DNA of 64,000 nucleotides from Micropterix aruncella (GCA_944548615.1 OX155964.1:18146653-18210652); one strand, 5' to 3'. Counted from the stretch's first letter, positions 46,101 to 52,120 are shown. Made by a program: numbers and translations. The notes: generated by a model from the sequence alone, not told the origin.

Positions 46101-48171
46101 GGAAAAAATGGGGTCTCAACCCAAAAATCACACTCTGGCTGTACACATCAGTCATCAGGCCCTCTCTGACTTATGGATCAGTTGTATGGTGGCCCAGAAC
46201 ACAACTGACCACAGTGAAAGCGAGACTCCAGAGCCTGCAACGCTTAGCGTGTGTAGCAGCCACTGGATGTATGAGAACCACACCATCGGCCGCACTAGAG
46301 TACCTCCTAAACATGAGACCTCTGGATCTTGTCATCCAAGAGGAGGCTAAGGCAGCCGCTCTAAGACTAAGAGCAAATGGACTGTGGAAACAAAACACAG
46401 AAACACCACACTCAAAAATTCTGAAACGGGTTCTAGAAGAAATACCTCTTCTGGACGCACCCATGGACAGGATAATATGCCATCATGTCTTTGATCGAAG
46501 ATACAATATCCAACTCATTGAAGAACCAGCAGATCACTCTGGTACAAATGAAGTAAGGATATACACAGATGGCTCCAAAACCACTCAAGGTACCGGAGCC
46601 GGCGTCTTCTCAAATGATCTAAACATCAAAATATCAACTACCCTAGGCAACCTAAATACGATCTTCCAAGCGAATGCATTGGCATCACCAGAGCAGCACA
46701 AGCAGTTGCAGCCAAAGATGTCGGAGACCTAAGCTTGAAATTTGTCTCCGACAGTGCCTCCGTGCTACAAGCGCTAGCAAAAAATACTATAACCTCTGTC
46801 CTTGTACTGGAATGCCACAATGCGCTCCAATCCATTGCAGGGTCAAATAGAGTGACCCTGCAATGGATTAAAGGGCACAGCGACTCACTGGGAAACGACG
46901 CGGCAGACGAACTGGCCAAAAGGGGATCAAAGGAAATATTATATGGACCGGAACCCTTGATGCCCATTCCCCAGGCCCAAATAAAAACATGGCTACGCAG
47001 GAACACCGAAGAAACCCACCTTACAGAATGGAAAAAGAACGCAGGATGCAGGCAAACAAAGAACGCGGTTCCGGAAGCATCCAAAAAACTTGCCCGCAAC
47101 CTCACCAGATTAAAAAGGGACAAAATCCGTAAAGTCATAGGTACTATGACAGGCCACTGTCCCCTAAACAAACACCTGTTTACCATAGGTGTGACAGACA
47201 GCCCTCTATGCAGAGGATGCATGGAGGAAGAAGAAACGCCACAGCATGTGCTCATGGAATGCAGGAGCGTGGCAGAGCAACGGGCAAGAATACTACAATC
47301 TCCAGCATCTGTCCCGGAGGCCTGTAGCAACCCAAACAGGCTGCTAACCTTCTGGGACAGCCTGGGTTGGCTGGAGTAACATAAATAGAAACATGAGCCA
47401 CGCACAACGGCCCAATCAAGAGGTCAAGTGCGGGAAAAAGCCCAGACAAACTAACTAACTAACTATATGCAGTATTATAGGCATGTATTGCGAGTTAGAT
47501 TTATCACTTTAGATCTTGTTTTATTTATTATTGCCGCAAATGCGATTGAAACAATAACAAAGGTATTTTAGCAACTTTCCAGTACTTTGCGCAACATAAT
47601 TGTGACTTTTAGGTAAAAATTGTCACTTGGGTGTTACATAACGTTAGGAAGGGGGAGGGGGTACAGAAAACGTTACGATGCGTTACATGGGGGGAAAGGA
47701 AGAGTCAAAATTCTTCAAAAATTGCATTACGTAATACTTGAACGCCCCCTCATTGTAGTGTGATAGAAAAAATGTAATATTCCAACACAAAAAAAGTTAC
47801 ATACAACAGAAATTATTTTTTAAACTCACTTTTTAAGACGGTTTTTTAAAAAAACGGTATTTTAGGTATTGCTACCAGTTCTACATTGTTGGTTTTTATA
47901 ACGTCACCCGACCATATTCATCACGCTGATTCCTAAACAGCAATAATCTTTTGTCGGACTTAATAAATAAGAGATATATAGGTAGGCATTTAGAGAAGTG
48001 TCAAAACACCTAGGTACATTTCAAAAGATTGTTATTTTTTTTTTAAACAATTAAAATAAACACCTATTTTTCAGTAGGTTAGGTTAGTTTTTTTTTTAAA
48101 CCCGTCATTAAAACTAATTTAAAAATTATTGCATATTGCGAAGATAAATAGAAACAAACCTGGGAAGCCAT
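22043..48171 (-). CDS. APEH: Acylamino-acid-releasing enzyme (acylaminoacyl-peptidase, S9C), 14-exon gene with triplicated exon 12
   Basis: The product removes N-acylated amino acids from blocked peptides in the cytosol. Joining 48160-48171, 43753-43964, 41368-41546, 41145-41293, 39463-39600, 38757-38886, 37985-38130, 37675-37852, 32014-32129, 31741-31885, 29255-29392, one exon 12, 22223-22432 and 22043-22151 gives 2160 nt: 719 codons plus stop, with all phases matching (vertebrate enzyme about 732). Residues to about 450 form the beta-propeller (AEKKIAKSEPF, WAPDGSSLVGVAWE, FSSDSKRLVFSSAQ). The hydrolase follows: IVWPHGGPHSAF, VNYRGS, nucleophile GGSHGG (Ser573), MLGSNDKRVP (Asp661) and DNHSLS (His692). 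The exon carrying Ser573 exists in three versions. Introns hold a piggyBac, LINEs and MITEs, yet every exon is open. The 12-nt first exon is the least certain part. Confidence 0.93.
22223..22432 (-). CDS. APEH: AARE exon 13 (catalytic Asp)
   Basis: The acceptor CTAATATATAG and donor AAAGTAAGC bound 210 nt encoding CAVEAGQEYTEVGEISEE, SPIIHVHKVRAPTVLMLG, NDKRVPYYQGLEYYHRL. Asp661 of NDKRVP is the expected triad member. The exon's first nucleotide completes a Trp or Ser codon, depending on which exon 12 precedes it. Confidence 0.93.
22556..22690 (-). repeat. GC-rich dispersed repeat, copy D (short)
   Basis: GTTGTCAACTACTGCAGGCG and CCACCCCAGGGAGTT match the shared left end of the family; the rest is missing. 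It joins a LINE 3' end. Confidence 0.55.
22690..22800 (+). pseudogene. LINE 3' end (ACDIHASAL family), copy 3
   Basis: The plus strand encodes FNSFKNKLVIFF, the usual RT C-terminal tail, followed by TACACGCATCAGCCTTAC and CTGCTAGTGTACAATAA. It matches the ends at 3465-3550 and 14320-14400. Confidence 0.65.
23137..23400 (-). repeat. Possible retroposon with poly(A) tail
   Basis: A run of about 18 T at 23140-23158 borders a GC-rich segment (CCGGCGATTGGGGAGGGGG). Read on the minus strand this is a GC-rich sequence ending in poly(A). No second copy or tRNA promoter was found here. Confidence 0.3.
23823..23858. repeat. Perfect 12-bp hairpin
   Basis: AATCCCAGTGGC and its exact reverse complement GCCACTGGGATT are separated by 12 nt. 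It lies in intron 13 of the AARE gene; function unknown. Confidence 0.7.
24294..25032 (+). mobile_element. 5'-truncated LINE, 3' end copy in AARE intron
   Basis: About 740 bp nearly identical to 55985-56740, the tail of the LINE split by the RLE element. It encodes IIPRRKT..FGQRHYSFIAPRFYNLI, then carries a 3' UTR (GGGCTAGTCCCAGTTGGGTG) and a TAAATAAATAAA tail. The unit around exon 12b lacks it, giving an empty site. Confidence 0.8.
25150..25447 (-). CDS. APEH: AARE exon 12c (alternative catalytic-Ser exon, proximal to exon 13)
   Basis: 298 nt, acceptor AACTTTTTAG and donor GTGAGT. It encodes GFAVVKVNYRGSTGQGE, the nucleophile block AVLYGGSHGGFIILMM (Ser at position 59 of the exon), VAARNPVTNFVAKYN and ends PDS. 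It shares most residues with exon 12b (14 differences by eye in about 100) and its intron flanks are also homologous to those of 12b, so the two arose by tandem duplication. Phase in (2 nt) and out (2 nt of the last codon) are identical to 12a and 12b. Confidence 0.88.
25755..25945. repeat. Two-unit tandem repeat (CTGATGATGNAGNCGGAAG)
   Basis: GATGATGGAGTCGGAAGATA..ATGATGGAACATCGTATC and a second unit at 25880-25944 with GTGATGGAATATCGTATC are about 120 bp apart. A third trace (AATATCGTATCATAGCCC) follows. It lies in the intron between 12b and 12c. Confidence 0.6.
26339..26582 (+). mobile_element. TTAA-type MITE, family 2, inserted beside exon 12b
   Basis: TTAA at 26339-26342 and 26579-26582 bound 236 bp (CCTTTCAGAAGCCAGCC .. 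GGCGCTCCAGCGG). It lies 49 nt from the exon 12b donor side. The homologous position next to exon 12c (near 25090) is uninterrupted, so insertion followed the exon duplication. Confidence 0.85.
26632..26929 (-). CDS. APEH: AARE exon 12b (alternative catalytic-Ser exon, GGSYGG)
   Basis: 298 nt, acceptor AACTTTTCAG and donor GTGAGT. It encodes GFAVVKVNYRGSIGQGE, AVLYGGSYGGSIILMI with the nucleophile Ser retained but His replaced by Tyr and Phe by Ser directly after it, VATRNPVTNFVAEYN and CPDS. The reading frame is uninterrupted. It resembles 12c closely and 12a more distantly. If used, it would alter residues next to the active-site serine. It could instead be a relic that still happens to be open. 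Confidence 0.85.
27160..27445 (-). repeat. tRNA-derived SINE, copy 2 (best preserved)
   Basis: In the minus strand, A box TGGCATAGTGG (27434-27424) and B box GGTTCGATTCC (27390-27380) are spaced as in a tRNA promoter. The 3' end has TTTCACAATAAAGATTAG and a (AAAC)n-like tail. It is a SINE rather than a tRNA gene because no acceptor stem closes. It lies between exons 12a and 12b. Confidence 0.9.
27655..27871 (+). mobile_element. MITE ending 18 nt from the exon 12a donor side
   Basis: Inverted ends AAGGCTCGGCGCAAAC and GTTTGCGCCGAGCCTT bound 217 bp with further complementarity (CACTGGCCACAG / CTGGCCACTTGTG). The right end is 18 nt from exon 12a, overlapping nothing but close to its GTATAT donor at 27889-27884. 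Confidence 0.8.
27890..28187 (-). CDS. APEH: AARE exon 12a (alternative catalytic-Ser exon, canonical type)
   Basis: 298 nt, acceptor TCTCTTGCAG and donor GTATAT. It encodes GFACLQINYRGSVGSGQ, DAIGLFGGSHGGFLVTHL with the nucleophile at the same position as in 12b/12c, AVAARNPVTDVATMIN and STDIPDW. The STDIPDW end is the conserved form of the family, so this is probably the ancestral version, although its donor (GTATAT) is weaker than the GTGAGT of 12b and 12c. MITEs lie 18 nt beyond the donor side and 75 nt beyond the acceptor side. Confidence 0.92.
28263..28489 (+). mobile_element. MITE 75 nt upstream of exon 12a
   Basis: Long inverted repeats: CTTAGACCCAAGCCAGACAC with CGGACGTAAGACTCGGA on the left, mirrored on the right by TCCGAGTCTTACGTCCG and GTGTCTGGCTTGGGCCTTAG. 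About 227 bp and strongly self-complementary. Confidence 0.85.
28525..29201 (-). mobile_element. CAATGCCATAGTA-end MITE, copy 2 (complete)
   Basis: Both ends present: TTAGATTGCTTAATGCCG on the left and CATTGAGCAATCTAATACCC on the right, inverted. The interior is AT-rich and shared with 42109-42675. It lies between exons 11 and 12a, 54 bp from exon 11. Confidence 0.75.
29255..29392 (-). CDS. APEH: AARE exon 11
   Basis: The acceptor ACATTTTCAG and donor TTGGTATGT bound 138 nt encoding FTAIYVAPPNKENKALPL and IVWPHGGPHSAFANSF. HGGPH is the oxyanion-region signature of the S9 hydrolase domain. It ends after one nucleotide of a Gly codon completed by any of the three exons 12. Confidence 0.93.
29427..30858 (+). 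mobile_element. 1.4-kb piggyBac-type non-autonomous element
   Basis: TTAA then CCCCTCTAGTTGCGAGG on the left; CACGTAACATCC complement and GAGGGG then TTAT on the right. The body is AT-rich with short palindromic GC islands (TTTTGCGCGCGACATATTCG) and has no coding frame. The one-base change in the right TTAA suggests age. Confidence 0.6.
30925..31430 (-). repeat. GC-rich dispersed repeat, copy E
   Basis: It starts GAGTTGTCAACTACAACGGG and runs through TCGACTGGTTATGAGTTCG to GCACGGTGCGCAGACCGTCC. A decayed RLE-LINE fragment (minus; about 31540-31640, CAAATTGTATTGAGGTG) lies beyond it. Confidence 0.7.
31741..31885 (-). CDS. APEH: AARE exon 10
   Basis: The acceptor TTATTTTCAG and donor GTGAGT bound 145 nt encoding LILAHLPKERDEASIEWKS and NINVEYLDLKHDNNDEV, the end of the propeller and linker. 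Confidence 0.9.
32014..32129 (-). CDS. APEH: AARE exon 9
   Basis: The acceptor TTTTATACACAG and donor GTAAAT bound 116 nt encoding TLKLTNISLRKTLGSTTV and LDVRSDIVLASRSSINRPSQ, a propeller blade. Confidence 0.9.
32130..33760. other. AARE intron 8, AT-rich, with repeated GCTGTATAA-like motifs
   Basis: There are no genes. From 32880 the sequence contains many copies of short motifs such as TATAGC, AGCTGAATA and AGCTGTATAAGG in both orientations. They continue right of the piggyBac at 36660-37020, suggesting that the transposon landed in an older repeat. Confidence 0.4.
34162..36155 (-). CDS. piggyBac transposase, main exon
   Basis: The frame stays open from the ATG at 36165 (667 codons), but an acceptor-like TTTTTAG at 36156 makes 36155 the likely exon edge. 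The N-terminus has LNDEQIENLLGDG and an acidic segment, then a Ser/Thr-rich low-complexity linker to about residue 165. The DDE core shows the three expected acidic positions in YSIDEQMIPFTGR, YHDRYFTTVPLIEEL and HMGGVDVLDQQMEYYRT. The C-terminus is a Cys-rich zinc-binding domain (CQFESCCSRV, CIKCKVYLCISRGQNC). Length and order match piggyBac transposases. No stop or frameshift, so possibly active or recently so. It sits in AARE intron 8 in the same orientation. Confidence 0.93.
36419..36452 (-). CDS. Candidate first exon of the piggyBac transposase
   Basis: ATG GCG starts MAVFFGGSNAS and ends one nucleotide into the next codon at a strong donor (CAC/GTAAGT). Joining it to 36155 keeps frame (RPLNDEQ) and gives 675 residues. 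The alternative is initiation at 36165 without splicing. Confidence 0.55.
36630..37067. other. AT-rich intron sequence with AGCTGTATAA-like motifs
   Basis: No gene. Repeated CTATACAGCTG, CATACAGCTAAAACG and TATAAGCC motifs resemble those left of the piggyBac. Confidence 0.4.
37675..37852 (-). CDS. APEH: AARE exon 8
   Basis: The acceptor CTTTCTCTACAG and donor GTAAGC bound 178 nt encoding PKIQSLIDIVDDSIEIEG, FYGVYALSLPRSGFSSDS and KRLVFSSAQQNEIRSYVLNLG. The open frame extends upstream to 37882, but phase requires the acceptor at 37853. Confidence 0.92.
37985..38130 (-). CDS. APEH: AARE exon 7
   Basis: The acceptor TTGTTTCAG and donor ACG/GTAAGG bound 146 nt encoding VISKEKLAPRSPRFSPDG, ARLVWLQKPING and LASTKWPVKDT. 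An upstream GTAAAA could be mistaken for the donor, but only GTAAGG gives a match in sequence to exon 8. Confidence 0.9.
38757..38886 (-). CDS. APEH: AARE exon 6
   Basis: The acceptor TTCATTCCAG and donor GTAAGA bound 130 nt encoding VIWAPDGSSLVGVAWETD and LGLIFCPNRQSVLFNITL, a conserved propeller block. Confidence 0.93.
39075..39293 (+). mobile_element. TTAA-type MITE, family 2, copy 4
   Basis: The interior matches family 2 (GTTAGTCATGTATGTTAT, GCGCGGATCTGTC); the right end GTTGGCGTCCAATGGG abuts TTAA at 39290-39293. The left end is degraded. Confidence 0.65.
39463..39600 (-). CDS. APEH: AARE exon 5
   Basis: The acceptor TTAATTTTAG and donor CAG/GTCAGT bound 138 nt encoding GLEYEYKQDWGEQLVGKY, FSVIVVCNLETETFTVLEG and LPSSWCPGQ. 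No start codon lies in it, so simple ORF calling misses it. Confidence 0.93.
39737..39932 (+). repeat. Dispersed non-autonomous repeat (CACACTTATCC family)
   Basis: The left end GCGCCACACTTATCC and right end GGTACAAGTGTGCC are inverted. An internal hairpin (ACACTTATCCCACAC / GTGGGATAAGTGCG) is visible. Confidence 0.55.
39985..40382 (+). repeat. GC-rich dispersed repeat, copy F
   Basis: Reverse-oriented relative to copies A-E: GGTCTGCGCACCGTGCGGCG, CTGTTTCCTATAGAGCGGGG and CCGATCCTAGGTGAACAGCC. It is joined at 40383 to a right-end fragment of MITE family 1. Confidence 0.7.
40538..40896 (+). mobile_element. Foldback MITE with CAGG ends, copy 3
   Basis: The left GATTTTAATTAGTGACATCC with GTAGTGGGTAAATCAGTACG is mirrored on the right by GCTTCACCCACTAC and GGATGCCACTAATTAAAAAC. 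The central block GCGCTGCACCATCTAGCG matches copies 1 and 2. Confidence 0.75.
41145..41293 (-). CDS. APEH: AARE exon 4
   Basis: The acceptor TTGTTTACAG and donor GTAAGA bound 149 nt encoding EFSALEWSPDEKSIAYIAEK and KIAKSEPFYKRKPIKPKK, ending TEDTPPAT. Confidence 0.92.
41368..41546 (-). CDS. APEH: AARE exon 3
   Basis: The acceptor TTTATTATAG and donor GTAAGA bound 179 nt encoding LLSSFSPSETFKALIREQ, KKQYLEIWKSRFLIQCIDL and TALEIHGDVYAD. Confidence 0.92.
41720..42060 (-). pseudogene. LINE C-terminal fragment (CCHC-tail family), copy 2
   Basis: The minus frame reads CSFCQEAEETPLHLMCECGP and YLHPEEVKQSGAKSLLRFLN, the zinc-knuckle C-terminus common in R1/I-type LINE ORF2. A short TCTAAGG minisatellite (about 41745-41795) lies at its lower-coordinate end. 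Confidence 0.75.
42109..42675 (+). mobile_element. CAATGCCATAGTA-end MITE, copy 3
   Basis: The left end ATTAGATTTCTCAATGCC and right end GCATTGAGCAATTTAATC are inverted. The interior is shared with copies 1 and 2. Confidence 0.75.
42960..43640 (+). repeat. GC-rich dispersed repeat, copy G
   Basis: It contains TGCGCACCGTGCGGCG, CCTATAGAGCGGGGGTGG and the shared end GGTGACGGGTTCGCCCGTTG, TAGTTGACAGCTC. It is the longest reverse copy. Confidence 0.7.
43753..43964 (-). CDS. APEH: AARE exon 2
   Basis: The acceptor TTGCTCTTTAG and donor GA/GTAAGT bound 212 nt encoding AENVLKIYRTLSKIPALSG, VISKWSQRNVERKKTTKI and VVCDSGFGGDVSN, which aligns with the family N-terminus. Confidence 0.92.
44006..46732 (+). 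pseudogene. LINE ORF2: endonuclease (partial), reverse transcriptase, start of RNase H
   Basis: A 908-codon frame. Residues 1-140 are the C-terminal part of an APE-type endonuclease (LVLASVYMPSESETPSG, IISADSNAHHSLWGS, SFADHRRVCFQ). The RT covers about 290-640 with KSFRPISLTSFLLKTLERL, LAAFIDIEGAFDKT, GCPQGGVLSPLLWN and the catalytic GYADDLTIM. RNase H begins near 845 (EVRIYTDGSKTTQGTGAG). A one-base loss near 46671 shifts the frame, and the remaining RNase H and C-terminus continue at 46735-47379. It is otherwise open, so this is a young, 5'-truncated and once-broken copy. Confidence 0.93.
46735..47379 (+). pseudogene. LINE ORF2 continuation: RNase H end and zinc-knuckle C-terminus
   Basis: After the frameshift the frame reads KFVSDSASVLQALAKNT and LQWIKGHSDSLGNDAADELA (RNase H His/Asp region), then LTRLKRDKIRKVIGTMTGHC and CRGCMEEEETPQHVLMEC, the Cys/His motif of the LINE C-terminus. 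It ends FWDSLGWLE before the TAACATAAATAG region and tail. Confidence 0.92.
48160..48171 (-). CDS. APEH: AARE exon 1 (candidate, 12 coding nt)
   Basis: ATG GCT TCC CAG encodes MASQ and ends at CAG/GTTTGT. It is in phase 0, as exon 2 requires, and is the nearest plausible start upstream. A very short first exon is inherently uncertain; an exon further right cannot be excluded. Confidence 0.5.
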
Positions 48172-48451
48172 GTCTCAAAGATGTTTGAGACAACGAAAAT
48201 GAAGCAGTGAAGATTATGTCGGCAAATCTCTCAAAAAACCGCGATAACTTATCGAAATACCGCAAACATACGTAAACAAAAGTAAATAAATGCAACCGAG
48301 CTATTTACTCAGTAACTAACTTTGCTGCCAATTCACCGCGGTTTTTTATAGGTTATCTTTGTTTTGTTTGACGTGGTTGGATGGATGCTACAGCTGTCAT
48401 TTTTGTTAACCCTTTGTGTGTCAGAACATATAAAATCAATGGTCAGAATTT

Positions 48452-48870
48452 GAAGGGGGGCGCCAGTTTTGCATGCGGCAATTTTGCACAAATGTCACTT
48501 TTGACAGGTCCAAATTTGTAGAGGGCAGATTTGCAGGAGGCAACCTTGCAGGAAGCAACCTTGCAGGCGGCAACCTTCAGTACAGTTTTTAAGTTTTTCT
48601 GTTAGGTTAGGTTAGGTTAGGTTTTTCTTTCCCTAAAATCGAAGTGACATTAATTACCGGCATCCTTGTAGTGGATGACTTTTATACATCAAACTAAACA
48701 TTAAAAAAAATGTTTTAAGTTTTTATGTTAGGTTAGGTTAGGTCATTTTGACATTTGCAAAACTGCCTTCTGCAAGATTGCCTTCTGCAAAACTGCCGCC
48801 TGCAAGAATGCCGTCTGCAAGATTGCCGTCTGCAAATTTGCCTTCTGCAAGTTTGATGGGACCCAATTTG
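48452..48870. repeat. Inverted pair of 15-bp tandem repeats with TTAGG runs
   Basis: The left arm (48452-48590) repeats GGCAACCTTGCAGGA-like 15-mers. The right arm (48752-48868) repeats the reverse complement (CTGCAAAACTGCCTT). TTAGG runs (four units near 48601-48620, three near 48728-48743) lie between. Each arm can be read as A-x-L-x-x pentapeptide repeats, but stops interrupt; a foldback element is more likely. Confidence 0.7.
48600..48622 (+). repeat. Interstitial (TTAGG)n telomere-type repeat
   Basis: Four tandem TTAGG units, the arthropod telomere motif; further short runs at about 48083 and 48728. Confidence 0.8.
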
Positions 48871-49248
48871 AAGCAATTAAAAATATATTGTTATTTTTAT
48901 TTAATAAACAATAATCGAGAGCTCAAAATAGTGTTTTCGTGTTTATTTTTTGTAGCTACATACATTTAATCGATCAATCGTAGGTAGGTAGGTACCTAAC
49001 GAAACTTTTGTCACCATATAAAACAGAGAGCGAGAGTGCGTAGGCGGGCTGTGAGTGAATGCGTTCACCGAATAAAAAGAGATATTCTATTAGAACATTG
49101 AAAGAATGTCCATTTTCAAATTTCTCATTTCATTTCAAGTGAAACAGCGGTGGGGGGGAGGGGGGGCAACCACTATTAAAATAATTTCAAAAACTTATTT
49201 TAATAGTTATATTTAAAAAAAATATATTTTACATTATAAATCACAGTA

Positions 49249-49968
49249 TTAGAAAAAATAATACTTACAGTTTTTGCTCGGTGACACGGTGCAGTCATCT
49301 TGGAAAATGCACTCAGAAATATAGGAATAGTGCATTTCAATTGATGGGAATAAATACTCATCCAAATTTTTTTTGTAAACTTCTGCATTCACAGTTCCTT
49401 TTATGAATGCTAATTGCCCCACCCCATAAAAGGAGAAACATCCCCAGGCCATTTGTCCAGGATGCTTCACTGTTGGTCTAAGACACTCATTGCTTAAACA
49501 TTCTCCAGATCTTCGTCTCACGTACTGAATTCCATCCGAACCAAATAAATTAAATTTACTCTCATCGTAGAAAATAACTCGTCGCCAATCGATTTCAGTT
49601 CAAGTTTTATATTGTTTAGTCCATTCTAAGCGGGCAATGCGCATTTTTTTGGTCAGTAAAGGCTTTTTTGCAGGCCTCCTGGCAAAAAAGCCGCTCTCCC
49701 CGAGTCTTCGGTGTACGGTGTGAACACACACTTCAGAACCACCAGCCTTTATGAACTCTGCCCTTATATCCACGGCACTTTTGAATCGATTCTGCAAACA
49801 GATTCGCTTCAGCAGTCGATCCTCAGCATGTGTTGTCTTTTTTTATGCCCAGTACCTTTTTTTCGCTCAAAACTTGCAGAACATTTATTTTTTTTATACA
49901 ATCTAACACTTCAGTGTGACTGCATTCAATCTGAACTGCTATAGCTCGGTAAGCCACTTTTTGCATCG
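49249..49968 (-). pseudogene. Tc1-like transposase remnant
   Basis: Minus-strand frames: HTH-like N-terminus (KVAYRAIAVQIECSHTE), then FKSAVDIRAEFIKAGG and HTVHRRLGESGFFARRPAKK, IFYDESKFNLFGSDG (first catalytic Asp), RPTVKHPGQMAWGCFSFYG and IFQDDCTVSPSK (second Asp region). A stop separates the two main frames, and the third catalytic residue is missing because the copy ends at about 49249. Non-functional. Confidence 0.88.
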
Positions 49969-50119
49969 CCAAAGTTAAAATTGTATTTGTTTGTAAAACG
50001 CATTCACAAAAATATTAATACTTGATATCAACACATTGAAATCCACAATAAAACTGGTCTCATTATTTGAGTAAGACCTTATTCAGGTAAAAAAAAAGGG
50101 TGGGGGTAATTAGTTCTTA

Positions 50120-50859
50120 GAACTGTTGGAGACTCTGTCCAACATACCCACAACAAAAAAGTAATTTCTATTGAATCGAAATCGCAAACACGCTCGAATA
50201 TACACGAGCCAGAGCCAGCTGCAATTGATTTCCAACTAAATTCGGCATTTTATGCACAGTAAAATGATGACTAATGTCATTTCTTCTGATCGATATGAAT
50301 TACCACACTTATTTCTCACCCCACTCACAACTATTGCATTACTGCACACGATATAAAACGCAGTACATTTCGATCGATCAATATCATTCCCTTAGTGGAC
50401 AGTTACCGCGGCTAGACATCATTGCCTGGCGGGCAGTAACCGCGCATTAACAAGTACTCGCGCCCTACACTTCACTTCGAGTCAACAAATCACGCATAGT
50501 ATACGCGACTATCATTGTCTTCGAATCTATCGCGGAGCTTCACACTTCGGATACACAACTACGGCTTCACCTCGCGCACACACTACCTACGCAACGGCGA
50601 AATATCAATCAAGGCGTTACGAACTGGCAACCTACTACAGACCTTCTGAATAAATACTTCGACTTCAACATCCACGACTTTCAATAACGGAGAAAACTTC
50701 TTGATGAGAACCACCCTTCGCTCACAATCAATTGGAGTCTAGTGACGGGTGGCCACTCTCACACTGGTGACCCCGACGTGATCTGAACACGCAACCTTGT
50801 GATCTGGAGTCACTCACAAATAATTGGAGTCTAGTAAAGGGTGGCCACTCTCACAGAAC
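50120..50859 (+). mobile_element. Collapsed LTR retrotransposon (BEL/Pao-like): LTR, leader, LTR end
   Basis: A 640-bp LTR (50124-50763) starts TGTTGGAGACTC and ends CACTCTCACA, with a TATA-like GATATAAAACG near 50350 and AATAAA near 50652. CTGGTGACCCCGACGTGATC follows as the leader. The last 34 bp of an LTR recur at 50822-50855. GAAC flanks both sides (50120-50123, 50856-50859). All internal genes are deleted. Confidence 0.8.
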
Positions 50860-50975
50860 TAATTTATACCTGCACTAGCCCTTTCTAATAGGTGAAAAGA
50901 TTTCAGTGCTCGCTACTGTACATAATATATCCTATCTATACTTACCTAATATAAAACAATAATTCTAGATTTTAC

Positions 50976-51950
50976 CTAAGGCAGTCGCATTATTATGACA
51001 GCAGAGGTACTGGTTGTTTTCCAGTACCTAAAGGCAACGACAGCTCTTCTACTGCTCTGGTCTGCGAAGTCAGTATCCACAATCAGTAGCATAATTTTTG
51101 TCAAGCCTTGAGCGACAGTGTCAGATACATGCACCATCATGCACGTGTCCACTTCGTGGTTACGTATCACGTAACCACGAAGAAGCGTACGCGTAACCAA
51201 TATCACGTGTGATATTGGTTAAAATAATTGGTTCACCCATGTCGCAAACTTCCTTGCAGTTGTCAGAGCTATAGGAATGACAGAAGGTGAATATCAAATA
51301 AAACAATCCTTCCTTAAGGAATTGTTCATCATCAAATTGGCCTAACCTTTAAAAGAACTTTGAAGAGAGAGTTCAAGAGTACGTGAAACCGTCCAGGGGT
51401 AAACCTGCGAAACTCGAATGAACGAACGGAGAGATTCATCGTCACCTCGCGGGGTGCGGGCGTGCGACAGACGGCGGCGGCTTCGGCCGCGGTCGCTTCG
51501 TCGCGTCCGATCATCTCCCTCTTGGCGGCGTGCAACCGATATCTAATTTTGAAACCTTGTAAGTTCTTTGCAAAGAAATGGTATAAATACTGGGGTAGGT
51601 ACCTATTCTCCAAAGTCTTGCTGTGGCCAGGACTCAGCATGTGGACTAATGCAGATCGATCTTGAATTTTCGCTGAGACTTGTGGGGAGTTTGGAACAGT
51701 TGCAGTGCTACAAATACGGGTAATCGATTTTAATAGGTCTGACCTTGTTCCAGATAGTAATTTACCCATTAAAAAAAGTGCTGGAGGACTGGCTTGGTTT
51801 TCTTGCGCCAAGAATGAATCTATATCTTCTACTCTGTGGTCACAGGTTGAAATATAAACTTTGCTGAAACAAAGACTGCAGTCATTCTCAAGGCCTCTTA
51901 TCTTTGCTTTCGCTCTTTTTTTACGTGTTTTAATAACGTATATATTATCT
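50976..51950 (-). pseudogene. Decayed copy of a widespread repetitive ORF of unknown function
   Basis: Two minus-strand frames. The upstream one has LFLMGKLLSGTRSDLLKS, QVSAKIQDRSALVHMLSPG, HSKTLENRY and LHAAKREMIGRD. The downstream one has HEVDTCMMVHVSDTVAQGL and TKIMLLIVDTD, resembling the EADTR..VDTDVVVL pattern of a repetitive ORF seen in many invertebrate genomes. The Glu-Ala-Asp / Asp-Thr-Asp spacing recalls XPG/FEN-type nucleases, which is inference. The upstream end is cut by an RLE-LINE insertion at about 51948. Confidence 0.5.
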
Positions 51951-52120
51951 ATGGCTTCGAAGGGGGAGTGAATGGGTGGTAAGGTGGACGCTCCCATGTG
52001 GCAAGACAGCTGTCCTAAACCTACCGCAGCCGGTCGTTAGTCCGGAATCCACTGCTCACCCCACAGAAGTGTAATAACACTTGAATTCCATTGCAGCTCC
52101 GTTTGTATTTTATTTATATT
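51948..52120 (+). pseudogene. RLE-type LINE 3' end, copy 2
   Basis: CTATGGCTTCGAAGGGGGAG, then CAAGACAGCTGTCCTAAACC and the terminal GCAGCTCCGTTTGTATTTT match the reverse complement of 53640-53830. Confidence 0.8.

Larger units (their letters stand above)
43995..47472 (+). mobile_element. 5'-truncated R1/I-type LINE with RNase H, perfect target duplication
   Basis: The 3460-bp body (44004-47463) lies between perfect 9-bp direct repeats TATATGCAG (43995-44003, 47464-47472) and ends in an AACTA-repeat tail. It sits in AARE intron 1, opposite to the gene. ORF1 and the start of the endonuclease are missing. A 0.3-kb near-identical copy at 58941-59242 supports recent activity of the family. Confidence 0.92.

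Noticed and set aside
48748..48969. Pentapeptide-repeat protein gene
   Set aside because: The frame is short and interrupted, and the repeats are part of an inverted nucleotide structure.
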